Source: CAZCVI01 sp964502145
Lineage (GTDB): Bacteria > Acidobacteriota > Aminicenantia > UBA2199
DNA: 64,000 nt
Reading direction: 5' to 3'
Assembly (NCBI GenBank): GCA_964502145.1
Contig: CAZCVI010000022.1
Coordinates: 25,918-89,917 of the forward strand
The position numbers and the translations under genes were made by a program. The notes beneath the pieces are model-generated. The model saw nothing but the letters and a program-made list of their open reading frames with translations, did not search any database and was not told the DNA's origin. Shown here piece after piece: positions 36,399 through 45,178 of the stretch. How positions within the stretch are numbered: position 1 is the first letter of the stretch; each line of letters begins with the position of its first letter.

Positions 36399-37562
36399 TC
36401 ATAATGCCTCATTGAATTCATAGAAAGCCAGAATAGGATTATCGTCCAGTTTGAAATCGATAGTCTTGAGCGCAGGATAGTCACCTTTATATTTATTAAA
36501 ATCATCAGAATCAAGAAATACAGCTATGACTGCATTCTCGTAGGTGCCGACAAAATAACTGAAAAACAATTGGCTTGGATTCTTAATCTCCCAATCTTTA
36601 TAAAAGGAAAACATGGAATAAATAACAGCTTCCTTTTTATCGAGGTTTAAGCGCCATATATTATATACCTTTTTTTCCTTCCAGCTCTCATGCAGCAGTA
36701 ACTCATTTTTAAGACTGTAAATATCATCGAAACGATGTAAACGAGACTTAATTTCAGTTCTATCTGCTTCAACAAAATGCCTCTTTTCCCAGACTTTATC
36801 CAGTACGGAGTTATTATTGGGAATTCTGAGTTGCGAAATTTTTTGACTATTGAGATCATAAACGTTCAATTCGAAATCATAGTGCTCAATAAAATATAAG
36901 CGATCATGATTGACAGCCATTTTTCTAAGGACACCGAAACGATATATTTCAAAACGTTCCTCGTATTCCCCAATCCCACCGATATTAACCAAAAATGAAT
37001 TATAAACCTGTAGTGCTTTTTTTTCTTTGGGCTTATTATCATAACCTAAAATGGACACAAAAATCTTGTCCTGGAATGTTTCAATATCCTCACCAAAGAC
37101 ATTAATCTTGGTTTCTAATAGAGGACTCCCAGTCATGGAATATTTTATTAATTTCGAATCTGTGAGGAGAACAACTTCACCATTTTCATTGGTGCAAAAA
37201 TCAAGCAAGGAATGATGTTCTGACGGTCCTTCTCCGACTTTTCCATAGCTTGTCAAAAAGTTTCCGTCTTTGTTAAAACGTAGCACCTGTTTTCTTGTAT
37301 CGAAATCCCCAATCAATATATCACCGGTTTTATTATCTATTCGGAGTCGATCTATGGAACCAAAAACAGACTTATCATTGGTTTCAAGTTTAATTACTTT
37401 TTTGATCTTACCGTATTCCGAAAAATGGGATAGGGCAAGGTGTTTTACTTTGAATAAGCTGAAATCTAAGACATTCTCGGATGTTTGTTTTTCACCGGAT
37501 GAACAGGAAAGAGTCATAAGTAATGCCATCACTACGATCATACTACTGGAACAATTTTTCAT
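36399..37562 (-). CDS. Six-bladed beta-propeller-like lipoprotein
   Basis: 387 aa. A lipoprotein signal ends MTLSCSSG (Cys about residue 20). The body has the propeller signature FGSIDRLRIDNKTGDILIGD, VLRFNKDGNFLTSYGKVGEGPSEH, KLIKYSMTG, LYFIEHYDFELNVYDLN. The G-x-G-EGPxE motif links it to the same family as the gene at 12866. GAGG sits six bases before the ATG. It follows the small Cys-rich peptide gene by 77 bp, which contain a strong stem-loop. In Bacteroidota, related propeller genes often follow small NVEALA-type secreted peptides, so the two may act together at the cell surface. Confidence 0.75.
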   Translation of the reverse strand: MKNCSSSMIVVMALLMTLSCSSGEKQTSENVLDFSLFKVKHLALSHFSEYGKIKKVIKLETNDKSVFGSIDRLRIDNKTGDILIGDFDTRKQVLRFNKDGNFLTSYGKVGEGPSEHHSLLDFCTNENGEVVLLTDSKLIKYSMTGSPLLETKINVFGEDIETFQDKIFVSILGYDNKPKEKKALQVYNSFLVNIGGIGEYEERFEIYRFGVLRKMAVNHDRLYFIEHYDFELNVYDLNSQKISQLRIPNNNSVLDKVWEKRHFVEADRTEIKSRLHRFDDIYSLKNELLLHESWKEKKVYNIWRLNLDKKEAVIYSMFSFYKDWEIKNPSQLFFSYFVGTYENAVIAVFLDSDDFNKYKGDYPALKTIDFKLDDNPILAFYEFNEAL

Positions 37563-37586
37563 TTATTTCCTCAGTTTTGAATTAGT

Positions 37587-37620
37587 AACAGAGGGCCTAT
37601 TCAGACTTAGGCCCTCTGTT
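37587..37620 (-). terminator. Strong stem-loop between peptide and propeller genes
   Basis: A perfect 13-bp stem (AACAGAGGGCCTA with its complement) and an 8-nt loop. The T-run after it on the minus strand is poor, so it could be a partial terminator, attenuator or RNA-processing/stability site that makes peptide transcript exceed propeller transcript. Confidence 0.6.
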
Positions 37621-37639
37621 TCAATGATAACACTTTATT

Positions 37640-37870
37640 CTAGTTACAATATTGAGAAGTACAATCTTGTAATCCACCACGGGTACAAGTTGTTTTCTCT
37701 CTTATACGATCAGGACATCTTTCATCCTTCCTTCTCCATAGCGTACCACCGCCGCCCCCTCCCATACCTTCGGGATCGGGTTCTTCGAGGGCAGGTATTG
37801 AGATTGTTGTAAAAGCAACGACCAGCAGTAAAATCACAATTGCTGCAAAAAAAAGACTTTGTCTTTTCAT
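37640..37870 (-). CDS. Small secreted Cys-containing peptide (NVEALA-like layout)
   Basis: 76 aa. The N-terminal hydrophobic segment (about residues 5-24) is a signal peptide or anchor. Then comes ALEEPDPEG, six consecutive Gly (about 36-42), a basic stretch TLWRRKDER, and four Cys in the last 26 residues (C-x9-C-x6-C-x4-C). AGGAG lies eight bases before the ATG, so it is very likely translated. Size, signal, acidic linker and C-terminal Cys recall the NVEALA small-peptide family of Bacteroidota, which also pairs with six-bladed propeller genes; this is an analogy, not a confirmed match. No maturation enzyme is adjacent. Confidence 0.65.
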   Translation of the reverse strand: MKRQSLFFAAIVILLLVVAFTTISIPALEEPDPEGMGGGGGGTLWRRKDERCPDRIREKTTCTRGGLQDCTSQYCN

Positions 37871-38068
37871 GATTCATTCTCCTTTTTATTTGATTTTAAT
37901 GACGTACAACTTGCTTCCTGAATAAAATTGAATTTTTTAGCGTATAGCGAAGCCGACTTTTGAGGGATGACTTTTTGGGCAGCAAAACGCGACCTCAACC
38001 ATTCCGAACACTCTGAACCAATTTTTTTATCAGCATCGCTTTTTCAATCCTCCTGACTTCAAAAACTT

Positions 38069-38097
38069 ATCATAAAACCCTGGAAAAAAAATATCAA
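38069..38097 (-). promoter_or_regulatory. Candidate promoter of the small peptide gene
   Basis: On the minus strand: TTGATA (38097-38092), a 17-bp spacer, TATGAT (38074-38069). The leader would be about 190 nt. Confidence 0.45.
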
Positions 38098-38170
38098 GCG
38101 TTTTGTGAATATTTTTTTATTATTTTGGACAGGCATGCCAACATCCAGGAAATACAGGTTTTCGGTTATC

Positions 38171-38240
38171 GTAGACGCGACATCCTTGTCGCGTTAATGG
38201 GCTAAGAATTAATATAATGCGACAGGGATGTCGCGTCTAC
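38171..38240. repeat. 70-bp REP/BIME element, copy B
   Basis: Same structure as 36274-36343: 25-bp inverted arms (38171-38195 and 38216-38240), each starting with GTAG at its outer end, and a 20-bp loop with a shared TGGGC..A..ATTAA pattern. The two copies bracket the peptide/propeller pair. Confidence 0.85.
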
Positions 38241-38312
38241 TTATTTACTTGGCAATCAATTCTTGGCATTTCCTGCCATAATGAGGCAAAAGTTGAGCTG
38301 AAATAAAACACT

Positions 38313-38841
38313 TTACCTGAACAATAAGAGACTTATCAATGGAAACGACACGTTTTTTACAAAAAAAAGAGATTGCACCTCTGCAAGTAGAGAGTTTACC
38401 TCTGCAAGTAGTAATTGCACCACTGCATTTAATGATTGCACCACTGCAAGTAGTAATTGCACCACTGCATTTAATGATTGCACCACTGCAAGTTGAGATT
38501 GTACCACTGCATTTANNNNNNNNNNNNNNNNNNNNNNNNNNNNNNNNNNNNNNNNNNNNNNNNNNNNNNNNNNNNNNNNNNNNNNNNNNNNNNNNNNNNN
38601 NNNNNNNNNNNNNNNCATTTAATGATTGCACCACTGCAAGTTGAGATTGTACCACTGCATTTAATGATTGTACCACTGCAAGTAGAGAATGTACCACTGC
38701 ATTTAATAATTGTACCACTGCAAGTAGAGAGTTTACCTCTGCAATTAATGATTGTACCTCTGCAAGTAAAGAGTTTACCACGAATGAAGGACATTGCAAG
38801 CCATCTTTGACAAAAAACCCTTTAATTTTAACCATTACCAA
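38313..38841 (-). CDS. Heptad-repeat coiled-coil protein interrupted by assembly gap
   Basis: The start is the TTG at 38841 (eight bases after GGAG) or the ATG at 38835. The N-terminus, VKIKGFFVKDGLQCPSFVV, leads into 7-residue repeats of the form N-A-V-V-Q-S-L / L-A-V-V-Q-S-L with hydrophobic a/d spacing. After the 100-N gap the same heptads continue in another frame and end FFVKNVSFPLISLLLFR at 38313. The DNA period is 21 bp. Joining the repeats in phase requires a true gap of 21k-6 bp, always a multiple of three, so the frame shift is an artefact of the arbitrary N run. The real length is unknown. No family recognised; a long parallel coiled coil is likely. Confidence 0.6.
38371..38780 (-). 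repeat. 21-bp tandem repeat array (contains gap)
   Basis: Units alternate between two variants on the plus strand, ATTGCACCACTGCAAGTAG-type and ATTGCACCACTGCATTTAA-type, giving a 42-bp higher-order period. Every unit has a TACCACTGCA-like core. The array is broken by Ns, most likely because short reads could not resolve it. Confidence 0.9.
38516..38615. other. Assembly gap (100 N)
   Basis: Exactly 100 Ns, the usual placeholder for a scaffold gap of unknown size. Repeat phase on both sides shows the true length is not 100. Confidence 0.95.
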
Positions 38842-39006
38842 GCTTAAAACTCCTTTCTCCTGTCAATATTTTATAAACTCACCCCCTCTTTTTTCTTTGC
38901 GAGAATTGTAGTATAATTGGGCTTCACTTTTTTTTGGAAATTGCTTGATGGATGATACCATATATACTATATAATATGACACGATTAAGATATCACGGTG
39001 ACTTGA

Positions 39007-40497
39007 ATGGAATTTAGCTCGTTGATCTTCATGTTCCTTTTTTTGCCTGTATTTCTTTTCCTGTTCTTTATTCTCAAACCCCAAGCCCGTCACAGCTTCC
39101 TTTTAATCGTCAGCCTCGTGTTTTATTACTGGGGCGACAGTTCCTCCTTCATCCTGCTCTTACTTTCCATTGCCGTCAACTATATCCTGGGCCATTGGAT
39201 AGACCGGATAACCAGTAATGGAGTAAAACGGGTGGTTTTTTATCTTGCCATTACCTTTAACCTCGGTTTGCTCCTGTATTATAAGTATTTTGATTTTATT
39301 CTCACCAATTTAAACAATTCCCCACACGTAACCAACCACCACGACCCGATCCACCTCCCTCTGGGCATCTCTTTTTTCACCTTCCAAGCCCTTTCCGCCA
39401 TCATCGACATCTATCGCAAAACAATCACCATGGACAAAAACCCGATCCACTTCGGACTCTATATGGCTTTCTTCCCCAAACTCGTAAACGGCCCCATCAC
39501 CCCCTATCATAACCTAAGCAACCAAATTGCCACCAACAAAAATATCACCACCGACGACCTCATTTACGGCTTCCAACGTTTAATCATCGGCCTTGGCAAA
39601 AAAATTATCATCTCTGACACCTTGGCCAAAACAGCCAATGCTATTTTTACCATTCCCGCCACCGAACAAACCGCAGCACTCGCTTGGTTGGGCATCGTTT
39701 GTTTTACTTTGCAAATCTATTTCGATTTCTCCGGCTATACGGACATGGCCATTGGTATAGCACGTTTGATGGGATTCACCCTGGGAGAGAATTTTAATTA
39801 CCCTTACATGGCCACTTCTATAAAAGAGTTCTGGCGACGCTGGCATATTTCCCTCACCACCTGGTTGCGGGATTATTTGTTCCTACCTATCGCTTATGCT
39901 GTCTCTAGAAAAATCAAAGCGCCCCGCTTTCTCGGTATCAAAGCAGAAAACTGCGCCTATTTCAGCGGTGCGGTGATTACTTTTTTTATCTGCGGACTCT
40001 GGCACGGGGCCAATTGGACCTTTATTGTCTGGGGAACCTATTACGGCCTCCTGCTGGTAATAGAACACGCGGGCCTGGGCAAAAAAATGCGCCGGAAATG
40101 GCCCGTTCCTGTCCAATGGTTCTATTGCCAACTCCTCGTGATGGTGGGTTGGGTGTTTTTTCGTTCGCCAAACCTCGCTTATGCCTTTCAATATTTAAAA
40201 GCCATGGCTGGGTTCAGTACTGCCCCGGGGATGCGGCACTATGTCGCACTGCATTTAAATGCCGAGGTGCTCATTTTTATTATGATTGGCTTAATCGGCA
40301 TGACTCCCCTTTTCCCTAAAATCCGCCAATCACTCCACGCCCACCAACAACACCCAGACTTAGATAAAACCCAGCGTTTTTTTCTGTTTCCCGTGGCAAA
40401 TCTTGTTTATCAGTTCTACTTGACCATTGTTTTGTTTATTTGCACCATGATGATGGCTGGTGGAACATTTAATCCTTTTCTTTATTTCGGATTCTAA
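39007..40497 (+). CDS. MBOAT-family O-acyltransferase (AlgI-type)
   Basis: 496 aa polytopic membrane protein, the usual AlgI length. It shows the family N-terminus (MEFSSLIFMFLFLPVFLF), HSFLLIVSLVFYYWGD, the conserved FWRRWHISLTTWLRDYLF block (about residues 275-295) and the catalytic-His motif GLWHGANWTF (about 332). AlgI-type MBOATs bring acyl (usually acetyl) groups across the inner membrane for exopolysaccharide O-acetylation. It is followed 18 bp later by an AlgJ/AlgX-like SGNH protein, the typical partner. The polymer is unknown. Confidence 0.9.
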   Translation: MEFSSLIFMFLFLPVFLFLFFILKPQARHSFLLIVSLVFYYWGDSSSFILLLLSIAVNYILGHWIDRITSNGVKRVVFYLAITFNLGLLLYYKYFDFILTNLNNSPHVTNHHDPIHLPLGISFFTFQALSAIIDIYRKTITMDKNPIHFGLYMAFFPKLVNGPITPYHNLSNQIATNKNITTDDLIYGFQRLIIGLGKKIIISDTLAKTANAIFTIPATEQTAALAWLGIVCFTLQIYFDFSGYTDMAIGIARLMGFTLGENFNYPYMATSIKEFWRRWHISLTTWLRDYLFLPIAYAVSRKIKAPRFLGIKAENCAYFSGAVITFFICGLWHGANWTFIVWGTYYGLLLVIEHAGLGKKMRRKWPVPVQWFYCQLLVMVGWVFFRSPNLAYAFQYLKAMAGFSTAPGMRHYVALHLNAEVLIFIMIGLIGMTPLFPKIRQSLHAHQQHPDLDKTQRFFLFPVANLVYQFYLTIVLFICTMMMAGGTFNPFLYFGF

Positions 40498-40515
40498 ACC
40501 CGATGAGGACAACCC

Positions 40516-42243
40516 GTGCTAAAAATTAAAAAAAGACTCTTGATTGAAATTGTACTCAGCCTGCTTGTATTGACCGTAGCCCTGTTTTACTGTTATTCTA
40601 CGCCACTACAAACCCAACTGCAATTAATACTGACCCTTAAAGTGTCCCACCACGAGAAAGATACCTATAAAGTGGTGATAGGAAAAGATATCATCGAAAG
40701 CCGACTGGTTGGCACCGGGAATTTCGAGGAATTAAGGTTCCCCCTGCCTATGGATAAAAAAATAGAAACCCTGGACATTTATCTCGGCTTAACCCCCGGC
40801 CTAATCGCCATTAAAGCTGTCGCACTGAGAGGGGCAGTTGTCTCCCATACGATTGACGGGAAAAAATTAAAGATGCTTTTCCACGTGTATCCCAGTACTG
40901 CCAAATACTATTTCAGGAAAAATAATTTTTGCATTAAAACCGGTGACATACTCCATTGGTTTCGCCTGAATCAAAGTTTTCTAACTCTCCTCCAGCGCTT
41001 GCAAACCAACAAGCTTATTTATTACCTCTTATCCTTTCTCGTGGCACTCCTGTTTTTTTATTTGATTCATTTTATAGATGTCCGTATGATAAGAATTTTT
41101 TTTAATTCCCGCGTCGTGCTCAGTGGTTTATGGCTCTGGTTGCTTTTTATTTATTTCCCTTTAGCCCATTCTCTCTTGAACATCACCGCCAATTCCCCAG
41201 CAGAAGAAAATCGCCAGATGAACAAAAAACCCCAGCTTCGGTGGGATGCGCTCCCTGGTTATTTAGAAAAGTATACTCATTATTACAATGATTTTTTTCC
41301 CTGCCGGGGCCATTTCATCTTCTTGCAAAGTTATTTAAAGCTCAAGCTCTTGGGAATTCCCGCTACTGACAAAGTTCTGATAGGAAAAAAGCAGTGGCTT
41401 TTTTTTCACAAGAATAACAATCAACCCAGCACTGTCGATTATTACCGGAATCTCGATCCTTTTACCGAGTCAGAACTGCGCGCTTGGAAAGAAGTGCTGC
41501 AAGCACGGCAAAAATGGTTGGCAAGCCGCGGTATAGACTATCTTTTCCTGATTATTCCCAACAAAAACACCATTTATCCAGAATATATGCCCGATTATAT
41601 CAAAAAAGTTGGCCCCTATTCCCGTATGGACCAGTTATTAGACTATATAAAAAAACACTCCACTATTTATATCCCCGATCTCCGTCCATCGTTACGAGCT
41701 GCTAAAGGCAAATACCTGCTTTACTATCGCACCGATACCCATTGGAATGATTATGGCGCCTTTATCGGTCACCAGGAACTGCTGAAGTATATCGCCACCC
41801 ACTACCCCCGTTTTAAAGAGGCTCAACCTCTCCCCTTCTCACGTTTAAAAATGAGACTCAATGATATTATCGGCGGTGATTTGGCCATCATGTTATCTCT
41901 GCACCAAGACGTATTACGAGAAAATAATATCGAAATTTTCCCCCATTCCCAATGGTCTTACACTGGTGCCCCATTACCCGATATAGCCCCTTATGTGACC
42001 CAAGGATTCACCGAAAATGCCCACGCGCACTTACCCCATATCCTCATGGTCCACGATTCTTTCTATAAACAACTCAAACCATATCTATCCGAGTTATTTT
42101 CCCGTTGCTTGTATATCTGGGATTGGGGCATGCATTTTTTCCCCGCTATTATCGAAAAGGAAAAACCCGCGCTTGTCATAGATGAAATGGCCGAACGATT
42201 CCTATTAAATGAAAAAATCCCGGAAAACCCCAAAGGATTATAA
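40516..42243 (+). CDS. AlgJ/AlgX-like SGNH acetyltransferase, membrane-anchored
   Basis: 575 aa. The start is a GTG with GAGG seven bases upstream. A first hydrophobic segment (about residues 8-28), a beta-rich part (about 35-140), then two more membrane segments (about 175-200 and 208-230). The C-terminal SGNH/DHHW domain (about 255-560) has LIGKKQWLFF, FLIIPNKNTIYPEYMP, catalytic Asp-His in TDTHWN (about 405) and VHDSF with the likely nucleophile Ser (about 512). It probably transfers the acetyl group delivered by the MBOAT partner to a polysaccharide. The extra N-terminal membrane/beta region is longer than in standard AlgJ. Confidence 0.85.
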   Translation: MLKIKKRLLIEIVLSLLVLTVALFYCYSTPLQTQLQLILTLKVSHHEKDTYKVVIGKDIIESRLVGTGNFEELRFPLPMDKKIETLDIYLGLTPGLIAIKAVALRGAVVSHTIDGKKLKMLFHVYPSTAKYYFRKNNFCIKTGDILHWFRLNQSFLTLLQRLQTNKLIYYLLSFLVALLFFYLIHFIDVRMIRIFFNSRVVLSGLWLWLLFIYFPLAHSLLNITANSPAEENRQMNKKPQLRWDALPGYLEKYTHYYNDFFPCRGHFIFLQSYLKLKLLGIPATDKVLIGKKQWLFFHKNNNQPSTVDYYRNLDPFTESELRAWKEVLQARQKWLASRGIDYLFLIIPNKNTIYPEYMPDYIKKVGPYSRMDQLLDYIKKHSTIYIPDLRPSLRAAKGKYLLYYRTDTHWNDYGAFIGHQELLKYIATHYPRFKEAQPLPFSRLKMRLNDIIGGDLAIMLSLHQDVLRENNIEIFPHSQWSYTGAPLPDIAPYVTQGFTENAHAHLPHILMVHDSFYKQLKPYLSELFSRCLYIWDWGMHFFPAIIEKEKPALVIDEMAERFLLNEKIPENPKGL

Positions 42244-42245
42244 AC

Positions 42246-44471
42246 CTATGGCTTTTGAATCTCCAACCACAGGAAAGTCGTAGCGCCCGTTTGCTTTAAG
42301 ATACTCGTTTCAAAACCAATATGCGACACCCATTTATTTTTGACCTTGACCATGCTTAACGTCGATAACGCGAAAGTAAAGACTTCCCTCTTTTGTCCCC
42401 ACGATTGAAACAGTATTTTTCTGCCATTTCGCAGTATCACTTGGCAAGATTCCGTGTCGGAAAAAACGAAAGTGACCCGTTCACTCAATTTAAGATCGCG
42501 ATCAATAAAAATATCATACGTGTTCCCCGCTTTGATACGGAACCCTTTACTGTCCGGTTGATAGATAAAATTCCCAGAGTTGTTGTAAAAACTGATAATT
42601 TTATCCGTGTATTTTTTATCATTCCGCAACGCGACATGCGCATAAAAACAATACAGGAACGAAAACCCCAGAAACAACAACAATACCATCACTATAGACT
42701 TGGAACTGGTCGACAGTGTTTGCGTCATAGGTTTGAACGGTTTAAAATAATAAATACCCATCAGCACAAGCAACAAGGCAATCCATATATAAGTAGCCGG
42801 ATGCGACGTGGCTGGCGCAGTTAGAAAAGAAGGGAAAAATCGCCATAGTGTTATATTATCGCTGCCCCAGAACAAATTAAAACTCGAAGCCCGTTCCACC
42901 GTCTCCGCAACCACGGGTTGATATACAAACAACGGGTAATAAAACAACCATACCGACACAAAGAGACTCAACCCCACCAAAACCCGTACCAAAACACGGA
43001 ACCGCCTGTATTCAACCGTTCCCTTCGTATTAATCAAATTCATCACATTAAAATAGAAGTGCGCCATAAAAAGGATAAGAATCCAACTGATAAACATGAC
43101 CGGTCGCCCCGCCGGTGAATACGCACCCCGAACAGTTGTAAACGCATGAAAGAATAAATAGATTCCCGCCATACCGAGCAACACATTCTTGCCAGTGAAT
43201 CTTTTTTTAAAGCTAAAAAAGAAGAGGAAAAACAACGGGCAATAAAACAACAACCCGTCCCGTTGATCCAGAAAATAAGCCAGGAATACTTTCAAACGCA
43301 ACCACCAGGGCACCCCCCAATAGTTTTCCTTGGGGAAAATATCCGTTGGACTAAAACTTCCATATAACGTTTTACAGTAGATCACCAATAGCACCAAACT
43401 GAGCACTGGAACCAGGAAAAACGCAAACAGATTCTTTACTTTTTCCTTATCCAGAGAATTGATGACAGAAAAAGGTTTAAATCGTCCCCACCATTGAAAC
43501 AGTATCCACAGTGTTAGCACCACCAACGGTGGGATGTACTTCACATGGAACCAGGGCACCAAACCCAGACAAAGTCCCGCCACCCAATAATGCTTTTTTT
43601 TACCCAGCATTGCCAAATACGCCCCCATCATGAATGTAGCCGCTGGGAGTTCCGGGAAAAGATGGACACTATGAAAAGACAACGGGAAAATAGCCAGGAA
43701 AAAGAGCCAAAAACCCGTGATTTTTTTTTGCGGGAACGTGTGTTTCAGCACATAAAACAAACACAGCGCAAAAAAAGCATTGAGCAGAGCTGCCGCCAAT
43801 CTGAAATAGAGTGCTGCCGGGACAAATCCACCCACCCATTGATATATCCAATAAAAAGGCAGCAATAAGAATGACAACCCCGGCAAGTGGAAGGACAATA
43901 ATTTCCCATTGTATTCCCCGCCATGGAACCGCAGTTCAACCGGCAGATAGGCGAAATAGGTTTTTTCCTCGAAATTGTTTTTTAAATCGAAATCACCATC
44001 ATTGATCACGCTTTGGCTGATCATCAAATAGTGTGGTTCATCGCCCGACAGTCCGACCCCCTGCACGTGCAGTACTACCGCAGCCAGTCCAAAAATAAGG
44101 AATGCCATTAACCAAACCGTCACTGGTTTGGCTGTAGTCAGCGAGAAATTGAACTGTTTTTTGTTGCCCCCATACGCCGCGCAAAAAATAACCAGCAATA
44201 AAACCAGTGTCACTACCCGGATTCTAAAATCAGCCATCGACGAATAATGAATCAACAACAACGGCGAAAGCAGCAACAATATATAAGGAGTGAAGAGATC
44301 ATTGCCAATGCCAGAAAAGAAATGGCGGCATAACAGCACCAATCCAAAACAAAGCAAACCCGTGAACCATCCAGCACCCCCGTAAATCAACGTAAGACCC
44401 AGCACTGCCATACCCAGTGGCGGTAACACGCACGGTGCCGCCTCAATTAAGTTCTGTTTTAATTTATTCAT
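42246..44471 (-). CDS. Polytopic GT39/PMT-like glycosyltransferase
   Basis: 741 aa, with about a dozen predicted membrane helices and a C-terminal soluble beta-rich part (about 640-741). GLSGDEPHYLMISQ at about residue 144 matches the acidic first-loop motif (GDE.HYL) of lipid-linked sugar transferases of the PMT/ArnT class. It is followed by DGDFDLKNNFEE and a Y-x-x-H-x-P/G-x-S segment (LLSFHLPGLSFL). Substrate unknown. It converges with the SGNH gene with only 2 bp between stop codons and may belong to the same envelope-glycan locus. Confidence 0.7.
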   Translation of the reverse strand: MNKLKQNLIEAAPCVLPPLGMAVLGLTLIYGGAGWFTGLLCFGLVLLCRHFFSGIGNDLFTPYILLLLSPLLLIHYSSMADFRIRVVTLVLLLVIFCAAYGGNKKQFNFSLTTAKPVTVWLMAFLIFGLAAVVLHVQGVGLSGDEPHYLMISQSVINDGDFDLKNNFEEKTYFAYLPVELRFHGGEYNGKLLSFHLPGLSFLLLPFYWIYQWVGGFVPAALYFRLAAALLNAFFALCLFYVLKHTFPQKKITGFWLFFLAIFPLSFHSVHLFPELPAATFMMGAYLAMLGKKKHYWVAGLCLGLVPWFHVKYIPPLVVLTLWILFQWWGRFKPFSVINSLDKEKVKNLFAFFLVPVLSLVLLVIYCKTLYGSFSPTDIFPKENYWGVPWWLRLKVFLAYFLDQRDGLLFYCPLFFLFFFSFKKRFTGKNVLLGMAGIYLFFHAFTTVRGAYSPAGRPVMFISWILILFMAHFYFNVMNLINTKGTVEYRRFRVLVRVLVGLSLFVSVWLFYYPLFVYQPVVAETVERASSFNLFWGSDNITLWRFFPSFLTAPATSHPATYIWIALLLVLMGIYYFKPFKPMTQTLSTSSKSIVMVLLLFLGFSFLYCFYAHVALRNDKKYTDKIISFYNNSGNFIYQPDSKGFRIKAGNTYDIFIDRDLKLSERVTFVFSDTESCQVILRNGRKILFQSWGQKREVFTFALSTLSMVKVKNKWVSHIGFETSILKQTGATTFLWLEIQKP

Positions 44472-44596
44472 CGCCTTTTTGACCTGCCCATTAACCTACC
44501 ATTTATTATAACTAGCGTAATACAGTATTTTACCATAAGAATGAGATAAAAAGAATGGTTCGACTAGCCCTAAATCAACCGCCAAGTTTCAAAGCA

Positions 44597-44729
44597 TTCT
44601 GGACTTACTGGACTTACTGGACATTCTGGACAAACTGGACAAACTGGACTTCACAAAACCTTTGATCTTATCCGCTTGTCCAGATAGTCCAGTAAGTCCA
44701 GTAAGTCCAGATAGTCCAGTATGTCCAAC
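44597..44729. repeat. Hairpin built from 9-bp tandem repeats
   Basis: The left arm (about 44597-44651) has six units of CTGGACTTA type. The right arm (about 44676-44729) has six units of the complement (AGTCCAGTA type). The loop is about 24 bp. Units within each arm vary only in the last three bases, so many pairing registers are possible. Confidence 0.85.
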
Positions 44730-44772
44730 GTGCCCCCCAACACCTTAACCTGCAAAAAAAATACAATAGCAG

Positions 44773-44801
44773 TTGACAAGAACTCCATTACCTTTTAAAA
44801 T
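44773..44801 (+). promoter_or_regulatory. Sigma70 promoter of ferredoxin 1
   Basis: TTGACA (44773-44778), a 17-bp spacer, TAAAAT (44796-44801): five of six -10 matches and a perfect -35. The leader is about 35 nt with AGGAGG before the ATG. Confidence 0.75.
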
Positions 44802-44843
44802 ATAAATTAAAACCTTAAATTTTCCGGATTTCCAGGAGGAACC

Positions 44844-45038
44844 ATGGCGTATAAAATACTTACGGATGATTGCGTTTCGTGTGGGGCGTGTGATGAAGTA
44901 TGTCCTCACCATGCAATTATACCCGGTCGGGACTATACCATCAACCCAGATCTCTGTGACGAATGTGCCAACAATCTGATCAATGGTGTAACCCTCTGTG
45001 TTGATGCCTGCCCTGTCATTGCAATCGTGAAAATGTAA
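44844..45038 (+). CDS. 2[4Fe-4S] ferredoxin
   Basis: 64 aa. First cluster motif C-x2-C-x2-C-x3-CP (CVSCGACDEVCP). The second has an insertion between Cys residues (CDECANNLINGVTLCVDACP), as in ferredoxins of the YfhL/Chromatium type. A soluble electron carrier; partner unknown. AGGAGG is well placed before the ATG. It is the first of two tandem paralogues, each with its own nearly identical promoter and leader. Confidence 0.95.
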   Translation: MAYKILTDDCVSCGACDEVCPHHAIIPGRDYTINPDLCDECANNLINGVTLCVDACPVIAIVKM

Positions 45039-45149
45039 TCCTGGTTGAATTTTTATCCACCTTCCTATTGAAACATGGCGTGTAACAACTCTACCCGCCA
45101 TTATTATGAGAGGAAGCGCCTAATTTTTTATAAAAAAACAGCCAAATGA

Positions 45150-45178
45150 TTGACAAACAATCAATTACATCATAAAAT
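45150..45178 (+). promoter_or_regulatory. Sigma70 promoter of ferredoxin 2
   Basis: TTGACA (45150-45155), a 17-bp spacer, TAAAAT (45173-45178): the same hexamers and spacing as ferredoxin 1, followed by a similar AAACCTTAAA leader. Confidence 0.75.

Larger units (their letters stand above)
37871..38312. other. Intergenic region upstream of the peptide gene
   Basis: 442 bp with the candidate peptide promoter (38069-38097) and a 70-bp REP/BIME element (38171-38240). Otherwise AT-rich, with no gene seen. Confidence 0.6.
44472..44843. other. Divergent intergenic region with a 9-bp-period hairpin
   Basis: 372 bp between the divergent GT-like gene and ferredoxin gene. It contains a large inverted pair of 9-bp tandem repeats (44597-44729) and the ferredoxin promoter (44773-44801). 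Confidence 0.7.

Noticed and set aside
38339..38810. Plus-strand coding through the 21-bp repeats
   Set aside because: The minus strand has a ribosome-binding site, a unique N-terminus and heptad hydrophobicity; the plus-strand frames are by-products of a repeat whose period is a multiple of three.
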